A stretch of DNA of 43,676 nt from DATMTS01 sp035564555 (GTDB lineage: Bacteria > Actinomycetota > Actinomycetes > Actinomycetales > Microbacteriaceae), in assembly GCA_035564555.1 (NCBI GenBank), contig DATMTS010000104.1, forward strand, positions 1 through 43,676, written 5' to 3'. A model generated the notes under the pieces. The model searched no databases. It was not told where the DNA came from and saw only the letters and a list, made by a program, of their open reading frames with translations. The translations under genes were made by a program, and so were the position numbers. This document shows, piece by piece, positions 32,578-40,892 of this stretch. The stretch's first letter is position 1. Every line of letters begins with the position of its first letter.

Positions 32578-33876
32578 GTGAGCACGATCATCGCACTGGC
32601 AACCAGCGACGTCCGCTTTCCGACGTCGCTGCAACTCGACGGATCGGATGCGATGAACCCGGACCCGGACTACTCCGCCGCGTACGTGCGGGTCGTCACC
32701 GACGCCGACGAAGGAATCGAGGGACACGGCTTCGTCTTCACCATCGGCCGCGGCAACGACGTGGCGGTCGCGGCGATCCGGGCCCTGGAGGGTCACCTGA
32801 TCGGCCGCAACGCCGAAGAGCTGCTCGACGACATGGGCGCGACCTGGCGTGAACTCGTCTACGACTCCCAGCTGCGCTGGCTCGGGCCCGAGAAGGGCGT
32901 CATGCACATGGCGATCGGCGCCGTGATCAATGCGCTCTGGGACCTGAAGGCGAAACGTGCCGGTCAACCGCTCTGGCGGCTGCTCGCAGAGATGACGCCC
33001 GAGCAGCTCGTCGACCTGGTCGACTTCCGTTACCTCACCGACGCGCTGACCCGCGACGATGCTCTGCAGATCCTGCGCGCGGCGCTGCCGGGCCGCGCCG
33101 CACGCGAAGCCGAACTCCTCGAAACCGGCTACCCCGGTTACACCACCACACCGGGTTGGTTGGGCTATTCCGACGAGAAGCTGGAGCGACTGGCGCGTGA
33201 GGCCGTTGCCGACGGCTTCGTGCAGATCAAGCTCAAGGTCGGAGCAAACGTGCGTGAAGACGTGCGCCGGCTCGGCATCGCCCGCGCAGCGGTCGGGCCC
33301 GACATCCGCATCGCCGTGGATGCGAATCAGCGCTGGGACGTGGCGGAAGCGATCGAATGGATGCGCGAGCTCGCCCCGTTCGACATCGCCTGGATCGAGG
33401 AACCGACCAACCCCGATGACATCCTCGGGCATGCGGCCATCGCGCGGGGCGTTGCACCGATCCCGGTCGCCACGGGCGAGCACGGCGCCAATCGGGTGGT
33501 GTTCAAGCAGTTCCTGCAGGCAGAGGCGCTCAGCGTGCTGCAGATCGACGCCACCCGGGTCGCCGGCGTCAACGAGAACATCGCGATCCTGCTGCTCGCC
33601 GCGAGATTCGGCGTTCCCGTGTGCCCGCACGCCGGCGGCGTCGGCCTCTGCGAAGCGGTGCAGCACATTGCGATGTTCGACTTCGTCGCTGTCAGCGGGA
33701 GCCGGGAAGGGCGGATGATCGAGTACGTGGATCACCTGCACGAGCACTTCGTCACGCCCATCGAGCTGGAGCGCGGCAAGTATCTGGCGCCGACCGCGCC
33801 CGGCGCCGGCACCGAGATGCTGGCCTCCTCGATCGCGGAGTACACGTTCGAGCCGGCCGGATCCATCCATGCCTGA
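32578..33876 (+). CDS. fucD: L-fuconate dehydratase (enolase superfamily)
   Basis: A 432-residue Mg-dependent dehydratase converting L-fuconate to 2-keto-3-deoxy-L-fuconate. From a GTG start at 32578 the catalytic residues number Lys218 and Lys220 (QIKLKVGAN), Asp248 (AVDANQRWD), Glu274 (WIEEPTNPD), Glu301 (TGEHGANR) and His351 (CPHAGGVGL). As I recall, the characterised Xanthomonas enzyme uses K220, D248, E274, E301 and H351, so both family and start agree. The N-terminal TSDVRFPTSLQLDGSDAMNP is typical of this branch. GAAGGA lies a few bases before the GTG; an in-frame ATG at 32518 is inside the promoter and is rejected. It leads the plus arm and overlaps the next gene by eight bases. Confidence 0.94.
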   Translation: MSTIIALATSDVRFPTSLQLDGSDAMNPDPDYSAAYVRVVTDADEGIEGHGFVFTIGRGNDVAVAAIRALEGHLIGRNAEELLDDMGATWRELVYDSQLRWLGPEKGVMHMAIGAVINALWDLKAKRAGQPLWRLLAEMTPEQLVDLVDFRYLTDALTRDDALQILRAALPGRAAREAELLETGYPGYTTTPGWLGYSDEKLERLAREAVADGFVQIKLKVGANVREDVRRLGIARAAVGPDIRIAVDANQRWDVAEAIEWMRELAPFDIAWIEEPTNPDDILGHAAIARGVAPIPVATGEHGANRVVFKQFLQAEALSVLQIDATRVAGVNENIAILLLAARFGVPVCPHAGGVGLCEAVQHIAMFDFVAVSGSREGRMIEYVDHLHEHFVTPIELERGKYLAPTAPGAGTEMLASSIAEYTFEPAGSIHA

Positions 33877-34876
33877 CGGGATCGCTCCTGGGCCGACCGC
33901 GGGGCGTGAAGGTCTGCTGGGATCGCACACCTGGATGCCGAGCGTCGGTTACGGCGCGGCGAACCTCGGCAATCTGTACCGTGAGGTCTCCGAGGAACAG
34001 GCGGTGCTCGCCGTCGACGCCGCGTGGGACGCCGGCATCCGGTATTTCGACACCGCCCCGCACTATGGACTGGGCCTTTCGGAGCGCCGGCTCGGCGCCG
34101 CGCTGCACGAGCGGCCCCGCGACGAATTCGTGCTCTCCACCAAAGCCGGCCGCCTGCTGCGCCCGAACCCGGAGGGCACCGGCACGCTCGACACCGCCGC
34201 CGACTTCGTCGTGCCGGCGGACCAGAAGCGGGTGTGGGATTTCAGCGCCGACGGCATCCGGCGCAGCCTGGAGGAGTCGCTCACCCGCCTGGGTCTCGAC
34301 CGAGTCGACATCCTGTACCTGCACGATCCGGAACGCCACGACCTCGACGCGGCGCTCGACACCGCGATCCCTGCGCTTGCGGCGCTGCGCGACGAGGGCG
34401 TGGTCGCGGCCATCGGCGTCGGTTCGATGTCGACCGCTGCGCTCGAGCGCACCGCCGCGACCGGCGCGCTCGACCTGATCATGGTCGCCGGCCGCTACAC
34501 CTTGGCCGAGCAGCCGGTCACGGACCGCGTGTTGCCGGCCTGTGAGGCGAACGGAGTCGGAATCGTGGTCGCATCCGTGTTCAACTCGGGTCTGCTCGCC
34601 ACCGACCAGCCCGGTCTGATGGCCCGATACGACTACGGGCCGGTGCCCGCGGCACTGCTCGACCACGTGCAGGAGATCGCCGGTGTGTGCGCCGAGCACG
34701 GCGTCGCACTTCCCGCCGCCGCGCTGCAGTACCCGTTGCGCGACCCGCTCGTGCGCTCGGTGGTGACGGCCTCGGCTCGGCCTGAGCAGGTGCGTCAGAA
34801 CGCCGAGTGGATGGCGGCGCCGATCACGCACGCGTTGTGGGCCGATCTCGCCGAGCGAGGGCTGATCCCGGAATGA
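33869..34876 (+). CDS. Aldo/keto reductase, probable L-fucose (D-threo-aldose) 1-dehydrogenase
   Basis: A 335-residue AKR TIM barrel: VGYGAANLGNLY, the catalytic AGIRYFDTAPHYGLGLSE (Asp and Tyr), Lys in EFVLSTKAGRLLRP, His in DILYLHDPE, and AAIGVGSMST with VASVFNSGLL towards the end. AKR-type D-threo-aldose dehydrogenases oxidise L-fucose, L-galactose or D-arabinose to the lactone, and the N-terminal LLGSHTWMPSVGYGAANLGN fits that branch. In this operon it would catalyse the first oxidation. Start ATG 33869 overlaps the dehydratase end by eight bases; the stop overlaps the lactonase start (ATGA). Confidence 0.9.
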   Translation: MPDGIAPGPTAGREGLLGSHTWMPSVGYGAANLGNLYREVSEEQAVLAVDAAWDAGIRYFDTAPHYGLGLSERRLGAALHERPRDEFVLSTKAGRLLRPNPEGTGTLDTAADFVVPADQKRVWDFSADGIRRSLEESLTRLGLDRVDILYLHDPERHDLDAALDTAIPALAALRDEGVVAAIGVGSMSTAALERTAATGALDLIMVAGRYTLAEQPVTDRVLPACEANGVGIVVASVFNSGLLATDQPGLMARYDYGPVPAALLDHVQEIAGVCAEHGVALPAAALQYPLRDPLVRSVVTASARPEQVRQNAEWMAAPITHALWADLAERGLIPE

Positions 34877-35775
34877 ACGACGGCGCCCTGGCAGGTGCGC
34901 GGGCGGGGTCGACGGCGCGCCCGGCCGTTGCGCGACGCATCGACGCGCATCTGCATCTGTGGCAGCTCGCCCCTGGCCGCTACCCGTGGCTCGTCCCGCA
35001 GCGCGGCGAGCTGTACCGCAGCTTCGAGGCGCACGAAGCCCGTGCCGAGTTGACAGCCGCCGGCTTCGACGGCGCCGTGCTCGTGCAGGCGGAGGACTCC
35101 TCGGCCGACACCCGGTTCATGCTCGAGGTGGCTGAGGCGAACCCCTGGGTGCTCGGCGTGGTGGGCTGGGTTCCGCTCGACGATCCCGCGCGAGCCGAGC
35201 AGGCGCTCGCCGAACTCACGCGGCATCGGCGGCTGTGCGGAATCCGGCATCTGGTGCACGACGACCCGCGCGACGGGTTTCTCGAGCTGACCGCCGTGCG
35301 CAGGTCGCTTCGCCTGGTCGCCGAGGCGGGCCTGGCGTTCGACGTTCCGGATGCCTGGCCACGGCATCTGGGCCAAGCGCGCGGGCTGGCGTCGGAGCTG
35401 CCACAGCTGACCGTCGTCATCGATCACCTGGCGAAACCGCCGTTCGGTTCCGCCGACTTCGACGACTGGGCAGCCGAACTGCGTCGCGTCGCTGCCCTGC
35501 CGAACACCGTCGCGAAGGTCTCCGGGTTGCGGATGCCCGGCATCCAGTTCACAGCGGACGCCCTGCACCCGGCTTGGCAGGTCGCCCTCGAGGCGTTCGG
35601 GCCGCACCGGCTGCTCTACGGAGGCGATTGGCCGATGACGGTGCCGGCGGGCGGCTACGCGCCCACCTGGCAGGTCATGCAGCAACTGATCGGCGAGTTG
35701 AGCGCGAGCGAGCGGGCGAGCATCCTGGGAGGAACCGCCGAGCGGGTGTACCGGCTGGCGGTCGAACCCGGTTGA
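34873..35775 (+). CDS. Amidohydrolase-family sugar lactonase, probable L-fuconolactonase
   Basis: A 300-residue TIM-barrel amidohydrolase of the COG3618 type: metal-binding RIDAHLHLWQLAPGRYPWL, AGFDGAVLVQAEDSSADTRF, GVVGWVPLDDP, GIRHLVHDDPRDGF, VVIDHLAKPPFG, VAKVSGL and LLYGGDWPM. These hydrolyse sugar lactones such as L-fucono-1,5-lactone to the acid, which is the step expected between the dehydrogenase and the dehydratase. ATG at 34873 overlaps the upstream stop as ATGA; a longer frame to 34807 lies within the preceding gene. It is 46 bases before the mutarotase gene. Confidence 0.9.
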   Translation: MNDGALAGARAGSTARPAVARRIDAHLHLWQLAPGRYPWLVPQRGELYRSFEAHEARAELTAAGFDGAVLVQAEDSSADTRFMLEVAEANPWVLGVVGWVPLDDPARAEQALAELTRHRRLCGIRHLVHDDPRDGFLELTAVRRSLRLVAEAGLAFDVPDAWPRHLGQARGLASELPQLTVVIDHLAKPPFGSADFDDWAAELRRVAALPNTVAKVSGLRMPGIQFTADALHPAWQVALEAFGPHRLLYGGDWPMTVPAGGYAPTWQVMQQLIGELSASERASILGGTAERVYRLAVEPG

Positions 35776-35821
35776 GCGTCGGCGGAGGCTGCTCGCCGGG
35801 CAGGAACGAGAAAGGGACCCC

Positions 35822-36238
35822 ATGTTGCAGGGAATCCATCCGCTGTTGATCGGGCGGCTGTTGTCCGAGCTTGATGCCGCCGGCCACTCCGACGGGGTGC
35901 TGGTCGCCGATGCGCACTTTCCTGCAGCCCGGCTGGCGGCACGCCTCATCGAGTTGCCTGGCACCACCGCGCCCGAGGTCGTAGCCGCGATCTGCACGGT
36001 TCTGCCGATCGACGACTTCGGTGGCGCCCCGGGACTGGAGCTGATGGCATCCGCGGACGGCCGGGTGCACGAGGTGCAGCGCGAGCTGATGGATGCCGCG
36101 GGTATCGGGGAGTCGGGCACCCGGTTCGTCGACCGCTTCGACTTCTACGACGTGGCGCGTGAGGCGTTCGTGATCATTCGCACCGGTGAGGTGCGCAGTT
36201 ACGGCAACGCGATCCTGCGCAAGGGTCTGATCGGCTGA
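35822..36238 (+). CDS. fucU: L-fucose mutarotase (RbsD/FucU family)
   Basis: A 138-residue protein, the normal length for the family, interconverting sugar anomers. Characteristic segments are LQGIHPLLIGRLLSELDAAG, GVLVADAHFPAA (family histidine), VLPIDDF and the C-terminal FDFYDVAREAFVIIRTGEVR, SYGNAILRKGL. Family FucU acts on L-fucose, RbsD on ribose; the neighbours make L-fucose, or its C2-C4 relatives D-arabinose and L-galactose, the likely substrate. A GAAAGGGA ribosome-binding site precedes ATG. Last gene of the plus arm. Confidence 0.92.
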   Translation: MLQGIHPLLIGRLLSELDAAGHSDGVLVADAHFPAARLAARLIELPGTTAPEVVAAICTVLPIDDFGGAPGLELMASADGRVHEVQRELMDAAGIGESGTRFVDRFDFYDVAREAFVIIRTGEVRSYGNAILRKGLIG

Positions 36239-36272
36239 ATCAGAGACCGTGAGGCCGGTGGTCAGGCCGGCT

Positions 36273-36944
36273 TCAGAGCGCAGCGCGCAGCCACTGCTCC
36301 ACACCGCTGATGTGCACGGTCGTCAGCGCTTGCGCCAGCTCCGCATCGCCGCGAGCGAGGGCATCCACGATCGAGCGGTGTTCGGCGAGCGTGCGCGCGA
36401 CCGAGTTCTCCTGGGTGAGACCGCGCCAGACACGCGCCCGGATGGTGTGACTAGACAGTCCGTCGATCAAGCTCGAGAGATAGGCGTTGCCCGCCGCGTC
36501 GACGATCGCGCGATGGAACTCCAGGTCGTGCGCGACCAGGTCCTCCACGCTCGTCGACCCGTCGACCGCGTCGACCATGCCGCTCAGCCGCTCCGCGATC
36601 TCCGGCGTCATGTGGGCCGCTGCCAACGACACGGCATTCGGCTCCAGGATGCGCCGTACCGCGAAGATGTCGAGCACCGACGCGTCGTCGTGCAGATCGA
36701 CGACGAACGACATCGCCTCCTGCAGCAGGTGCGGTTCCAGGCTCGTCACGTACGTTCCGTCGCCACGTCGCACATCCAGTACCCGGATCACCTCCAGCGC
36801 CTTGACCGCTTCGCGCAGTGAACTGCGCGAGAGCCCGAGGCGCTCGCCGAGTTCCTTCTCCGGGGGCAAGCGCCCACCTGGCGAGAGCTCACCGGAGATG
36901 ATCATGTCCTTGATCTTGAGGATCGCCTCGTCTGTGACCGCCAT
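36273..36944 (-). CDS. FadR-subfamily GntR transcriptional regulator
   Basis: A 223-residue regulator: GntR winged helix at residues 5-70 (DEAILKIKDMIISGELSPGG, LPPEKELGERLGLSRSSLREAV, RRGDGTYVTS) and an all-helical FCD ligand domain (VLDIFAVRRILEPNAVSLAA, HDLEFHRAIVDAAGNAYL, EHRSIVDALARGDAELA). Such proteins usually respond to sugar acids. It converges on the mutarotase gene and follows the mannitol-dehydrogenase-family gene, so it may govern the fucose operon, that gene, or both. ATG at 36944 fits a leaderless promoter with TAGGAT six bases upstream; the ORF also has GTG at 36950, less likely. Confidence 0.9.
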   Translation of the reverse strand: MAVTDEAILKIKDMIISGELSPGGRLPPEKELGERLGLSRSSLREAVKALEVIRVLDVRRGDGTYVTSLEPHLLQEAMSFVVDLHDDASVLDIFAVRRILEPNAVSLAAAHMTPEIAERLSGMVDAVDGSTSVEDLVAHDLEFHRAIVDAAGNAYLSSLIDGLSSHTIRARVWRGLTQENSVARTLAEHRSIVDALARGDAELAQALTTVHISGVEQWLRAAL

Positions 36945-36950
36945 GACCAC

Positions 36951-36979
36951 ATCCTAGAGAGAGCGGCGCTTCGGGTCAG
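36951..36979 (-). promoter_or_regulatory. Promoter of the FadR-type gene (leaderless)
   Basis: On the minus strand CTGACC (36979 to 36974) and TAGGAT (36956 to 36951) are separated by 17 bases, and the ATG lies six bases after the -10. The -35 covers the stop codon of the upstream gene (36976-36978). Confidence 0.5.
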
Positions 36980-38466
36980 CCGCGAATCAGTCGCTCCAGC
37001 GTCGCGCGCGCACCGAACCCGTAGAGCGCGTCGAGCGCCCAGAGGTACGGTTCGACGAAACGCTCGTCGTCGACCAGGTCGCCGAAGATCGAACGGTCGG
37101 CGATGAACGCGGTGCGATCCTCGTGCTGCCGGGCCGCGTTGCCCATGACGCGTTCCTTGATCCGGTCGACGACCTCGATCGGATCGCCGTTCTCGTCGTA
37201 GCCGTCGGCGTATCGAGCCCAGCTCGCCACGATCGCCGCGGACAACTGCACCGGGCCGCCGGACGCCAGTTGCTCGCGCACGACAGGCAGCAGCCACTTG
37301 GGGATGCGATCGCTCGACTCCATGCAGAGTCGCGCCAGAGTGTCGCGCACCGCGGGGTTGGCGAATCGGTCGATGAGTTGCGTCTTGTATGCATCGAGGT
37401 CGATGCCCGGCACCGGCCGCAGGGTCGGTGTCGCCTCCTCGTCCATGTATCGGCGCACGAAACGGGCGATCACCGGGTCTTGGGCCGCTTCGTGAGCGAA
37501 TCGGTACCCGCTCAGGTAGCCGAAATACGCGATGGCCTGGTGTCCGACGTTGAGCAGACGTAGCTTCATCAGCTCGTACGGTTCGACATCGTCGACGACC
37601 TGGACCATGCCGTTCTCGTCCGACGCGTTCTCGAACGGCGGGCGCCCGAGCCCGAAGCGCTCCTCGACGACCCACTGGAAGAACGGCTCGCACACCACCG
37701 GCCACGCATCCGCCAGGTCGAACCGCTCGAGGAGTTCGAGCCGGTCCTCTTGCGTCGTCACCGGTGTGATCCGGTCGACCATCGAGTTGGGGAACGACAC
37801 GGACGACTCGACCCAGTCGCCGAGGCCGTCGTCCTTCAGCCGGGCGAAGGCGGTGAAGGCCCGACGGGCCACATCGCCGTTGCCCTGGATGTTGTCGCAG
37901 CTCATCACCGTGAACGGAGGGACACCTCGCTCGCGTCGGCGACGCAGCGCCTCGGTGACCAGACCGAACACGGTGCCTGGAACGGCGTCGGCAGCGGCAT
38001 CGTGCGCGACGTCCGGGTCGTCCGCCTCGAACGCCCCGGTGACGTGATCGATGTTGTATCCGCCCTCGGTGATGGTGAGCGAGACGATGCGGGTGGCCGG
38101 ATCCGCCATCCGCTCGATCACGGCATCCGGGTCGTCCGGAGCGAAGAGGTAGTCGACGATCGAGCCGATCACACGCGCCTCGCGACGACCGTCCGGGTAT
38201 CTGAGCACGAGCGTGTACAGGCCGTCCTGCGCGCGCATCACGTCGCGCATGCGGGCATCTGCCGGCAGCACCCCCACGCCGCAGATGCCCCAGTCGAGCG
38301 CTTCTCCCCGATTCATCAGGGTGTCCACGATCATCGCCTGATGCGCGCGATGGAAGCCGCCGACGCCGAAGTGCACGATGCCGACCGTGACGGCCGAGCG
38401 GTCGTAATCGGGCACCACGACCTCGGGGTCGAGGGCGGGCAGGTTCTCGGCGTTGAGGGCGACCAT
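36976..38466 (-). CDS. Mannitol dehydrogenase-family oxidoreductase
   Basis: A 496-residue NAD-dependent polyol or uronate dehydrogenase: N-terminal Rossmann part with IVHFGVGGFHRAHQAMIVD, WGICGVGVLP, TITEGGYNID, VMSCDNIQGNG, and a C-terminal helical domain with SSVSFPNSMVDRITPVT, CEPFFQWVVEERF, KLRLLNVGHQAIAYFGYLSG (catalytic Lys region). The family includes mannitol 2-dehydrogenase, D-arabinitol dehydrogenase and fructuronate reductase, which are not separable by eye. ATG at 38466 is preceded by TAGCGT at seven bases and no Shine-Dalgarno. A much longer open frame running to 39780 is the shadow of the transporter gene. A role in arabinitol, mannitol or uronate use is all that can be said. 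Confidence 0.93.
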   Translation of the reverse strand: MVALNAENLPALDPEVVVPDYDRSAVTVGIVHFGVGGFHRAHQAMIVDTLMNRGEALDWGICGVGVLPADARMRDVMRAQDGLYTLVLRYPDGRREARVIGSIVDYLFAPDDPDAVIERMADPATRIVSLTITEGGYNIDHVTGAFEADDPDVAHDAAADAVPGTVFGLVTEALRRRRERGVPPFTVMSCDNIQGNGDVARRAFTAFARLKDDGLGDWVESSVSFPNSMVDRITPVTTQEDRLELLERFDLADAWPVVCEPFFQWVVEERFGLGRPPFENASDENGMVQVVDDVEPYELMKLRLLNVGHQAIAYFGYLSGYRFAHEAAQDPVIARFVRRYMDEEATPTLRPVPGIDLDAYKTQLIDRFANPAVRDTLARLCMESSDRIPKWLLPVVREQLASGGPVQLSAAIVASWARYADGYDENGDPIEVVDRIKERVMGNAARQHEDRTAFIADRSIFGDLVDDERFVEPYLWALDALYGFGARATLERLIRG

Positions 38467-38473
38467 GCCGTCA

Positions 38474-38479
38474 ACGCTA
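38474..38479 (-). promoter_or_regulatory. -10 element of the mannitol dehydrogenase-family gene
   Basis: TAGCGT on the minus strand ends seven bases before ATG (38466), fitting a leaderless transcript. No clear -35. Confidence 0.4.
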
Positions 38480-38528
38480 GCGGTTGGCGACCCAAGGATG
38501 CGCGGCTCGATGGTGCTCAGGCCCGCGG

Positions 38529-39860
38529 TCAGGCGAGCTGGTGCTGCTTCGCGCGCACCGGGATGATCAGCGCAAGACCTATGGCCAGCACTACCACGAT
38601 GCCCAGGATGCCCCAATACTGGGCACCGCCCCAGGTGACGAACAGCGCGAACGCGGTCGGCGCGATGAAGGTGGCGGCACGGCCCGTCGTGGCGTAGAGG
38701 CCGAACACCTCGCCCTCCCGGCCGGCGGGGATCAGACGGGCCAGGAACGAGCGGCTGGCCGACTGGGCGGGTCCGACGAAGAGGCAGAGCGCCAGCCCCA
38801 GGGTCCAGAACACGATCTGTCCGCCGTCGTGCAGCACGAACACCAGCGCGCCGCACACGACGAGCCCGATCAGCGAGGTCACGATGACCGGCTTGGGCCC
38901 GACCCGGTCGTCGAGTGAACCGACGGCGATCGTCGCCGCACCCGCGACGACGTTCGCCGCGATCGCGAAGATGATCACCTGGCCCGCCGAGAAGCCGAAC
39001 GAGCCCGCTGCGAGCACGCCGCCGAACGTGAAGACGCCGGTCAGCCCGTCGCGGAAGATCGCGCTTGCGATCAGGAAGTAGACGGTTTGGCGGCTCGACC
39101 TCCACAGTCGGGCCACGTCTCCGCCGAGCACGGCGTAGGAGCGGAAGAAGCCGACCTTCGGCCGGCCGGCATCCTCGAGAGCGCGGTTCTCGGGCACGGC
39201 GAACAGCACGGGAATCGCCGACAATGCGAACCAGAGCGCGGCGACCAGCATCGAGATGCGCACCGACAGGCCGTTCGCGCTGGTCACGCCGAACCACCCG
39301 ACATCGGGGTGGATGAATCCGAAGTACACGATCAGCAGCAGTACGATGCCGCCGAGGTAACCCATGCCCCAGCCGAAGCCGCTGACCTTGCCCACCGTCT
39401 TCGGTGTCGAGACCTGCGCGAGCATCGCGTTGTAGTTCACGCCGGCGAACTCGAAGAAGACGGTGCCGACCGCCAGCAGCACGAGCCCGAAGATCAGGAA
39501 TGCAGGGTCCGACTGGACGAAGACCATGAGGACCAGGCACACCACGACGACTGCGGTGTTCAGCGCGAGCCAGAGTTTGCGCCTGCCGGAGGCGTCGGTG
39601 CGCTGTCCGGTGATCGGCGCGAGGAAGAAGACGACGGCGCCGGCGAGACCGAGAGCCCAGCCGAGCTGAGCCGAGATCACGTCTTTGTCGCCGAACGCCT
39701 TGCCCGTGAGGTAGACGGTGAACACGAAGGTCGTCGCCACGGCGTTGAAGGCCGCCGACCCCCAATCCCAGAGCGCCCAAGCGAGGATGCGGCCTTTGCC
39801 GGCAGGCAGCGCGACGACGGCGAGGGCCCCGTCGTCGGGTCGACCCGATTCGTCGGTCAT
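38529..39860 (-). CDS. MFS transporter, UMF1 (Atg22-like) family
   Basis: A 443-residue membrane protein with about 12 hydrophobic segments. It opens ILAWALWDWGSAAFNAVATT, the signature of the UMF1/Atg22-like branch, with ITGQRTDASGRRKLWLALN as the loop between segments 2 and 3, FFEFAGVNYNAMLAQVSTP and FGWGMGYLGGIVLLLIVY. Substrates of bacterial members are unknown, although sugar or amino-acid export is often suggested. It sits beside the fucose and polyol genes, which have no other transporter, so uptake of the sugar is a possible job but unproven. ATG at 39860 lies six bases after TAGCCT. Confidence 0.88.
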   Translation of the reverse strand: MTDESGRPDDGALAVVALPAGKGRILAWALWDWGSAAFNAVATTFVFTVYLTGKAFGDKDVISAQLGWALGLAGAVVFFLAPITGQRTDASGRRKLWLALNTAVVVVCLVLMVFVQSDPAFLIFGLVLLAVGTVFFEFAGVNYNAMLAQVSTPKTVGKVSGFGWGMGYLGGIVLLLIVYFGFIHPDVGWFGVTSANGLSVRISMLVAALWFALSAIPVLFAVPENRALEDAGRPKVGFFRSYAVLGGDVARLWRSSRQTVYFLIASAIFRDGLTGVFTFGGVLAAGSFGFSAGQVIIFAIAANVVAGAATIAVGSLDDRVGPKPVIVTSLIGLVVCGALVFVLHDGGQIVFWTLGLALCLFVGPAQSASRSFLARLIPAGREGEVFGLYATTGRAATFIAPTAFALFVTWGGAQYWGILGIVVVLAIGLALIIPVRAKQHQLA

Positions 39861-39866
39861 GCGTTC

Positions 39867-39872
39867 AGGCTA
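39867..39872 (-). promoter_or_regulatory. -10 element of the UMF1 transporter gene
   Basis: TAGCCT on the minus strand ends six bases before ATG (39860), so the mRNA probably begins at the start codon. Confidence 0.45.
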
Positions 39873-39941
39873 GCGGGCATGCGGTTCGAGGGCGCCACCC
39901 ACCTGCGGTGGCGCGTGCGGATGCGCGGCACGGGATGCCGC

Positions 39942-40802
39942 TCAGTACAGGTCGGTGACGAGCTCGGCCAGGATCGCCCCGGCATCCACGTCGAGGCCGC
40001 GCCGCGCGAACCAGTCGCAGACGTTGACGCAGTCGCGTTCGAGCAGGGCCATGCCGTTCGGGTTGCTCGCGATCTCGACCAGCTGCGGCAGGTCGATGAC
40101 GATCACGCGACCGCGCTGCACGAGCAGGTTGTACGGTGAGAGGTCGCCGTGGGCGGTCCCCGCGCGCGCGAACGCGCGCATGATCTCGACCACCTGCTCG
40201 AACAGTTCCCGCAGTTCGGGGCGGGTCGGGCGCAGTTGAGCGAGGCGCGGAGCGGCGGCGGCGGCAGCGCCCTCGTCGGTGCCCGGGTGCTCGGCGATGA
40301 ACTCCATCAGGATCTCGCTCCGATCCACCTGCACCGGGTACGGCACCGGCAATCCTGCCAGGTAGGCGGCGCGAAGCGCCTCGAACTCGGCGAGCGCCCA
40401 GCGGCCGGACGAGACCGACCTGCCGTACGCGGATTTGCGCCCGACGGCGCGCTCATCACGCGTGCGGCGGAAGCCGCGGCCTTCGCGGTACTGCGCAGAG
40501 CGATGGAAGTCGCTGTTCTCGGTGCCGCGGTAGCGCTTCGCGGCAAGGATGCTGCCGGTGCGGTCGTCCCCGGCGGCATCCGGTACCGCTCGCCGGATGA
40601 GGAAGACGTCGGCCTCCTTGCCGGTCTTGATGATGCCCAACTCGGTGTCGAATGCCGCGGCCGACGTGACGAGCCAGTGCGGGTAGGGCTGTGGGCCGCG
40701 CTGGCTCGGCGTGAGCGCCGGCCAGGTCGACCAGCGTTGACCATCGCCCGGTTCCAGTCCGGAGAAGGTCAGCGAAAGGTGTGCGAAATCGTGAGAAGTC
40801 AC
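39942..40802 (-). CDS. RIO-type serine/threonine protein kinase
   Basis: A 286-residue cytoplasmic protein of the RIO kinase fold: nucleotide-loop and lysine region GIIKTGKEADVFLIRR, LAAKRYRGTENSDFHR, FEALRAAYLAGLPVPYPVQV, the catalytic GTAHGDLSPYNLLVQRGRV and the metal-binding VIVIDLPQLVEIASNP. Archaeal and eukaryotic relatives act in ribosome maturation; bacterial targets are unknown. The start is GTG at 40802 with a GGAG about ten bases upstream. A 17-codon ORF with a strong ribosome-binding site lies 36 bases before it on the same strand. Confidence 0.9.
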   Translation of the reverse strand: MTSHDFAHLSLTFSGLEPGDGQRWSTWPALTPSQRGPQPYPHWLVTSAAAFDTELGIIKTGKEADVFLIRRAVPDAAGDDRTGSILAAKRYRGTENSDFHRSAQYREGRGFRRTRDERAVGRKSAYGRSVSSGRWALAEFEALRAAYLAGLPVPYPVQVDRSEILMEFIAEHPGTDEGAAAAAAPRLAQLRPTRPELRELFEQVVEIMRAFARAGTAHGDLSPYNLLVQRGRVIVIDLPQLVEIASNPNGMALLERDCVNVCDWFARRGLDVDAGAILAELVTDLY

Positions 40803-40838
40803 GGGTGGATGCTCCGATGTGCGGGGCGCGCGCGTTTG

Positions 40839-40892
40839 TCACGCGGCCGAGACGAGAAGGGTCGTGGCGCAGATGTCTGTGACGACGGTCAT
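40839..40892 (-). CDS. 17-residue leader peptide upstream of the RIO kinase
   Basis: On the minus strand ATG at 40892 begins MTVVTDICATTLLVSAA and ends TGA at 40839. AGGAGG (40905 to 40900) sits seven bases before the ATG, the strongest ribosome-binding site in this region. The peptide holds one cysteine. Its stop is 36 bases from the kinase GTG, so it may be a leader peptide coupling or attenuating kinase synthesis. No homology can be checked here; chance cannot be excluded. Confidence 0.45.
   Translation of the reverse strand: MTVVTDICATTLLVSAA

Noticed and set aside
36240..36272. GCCGG/CCGGC hairpin between mutarotase and FadR genes
   Set aside because: Only five base pairs with an eight-base loop in a GC-rich gap; too weak to call a terminator.
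38467..39780. N-terminal extension of the mannitol dehydrogenase-family frame
   Set aside because: It reads the transporter gene in another frame; the leaderless ATG at 38466 starts the recognisable protein.
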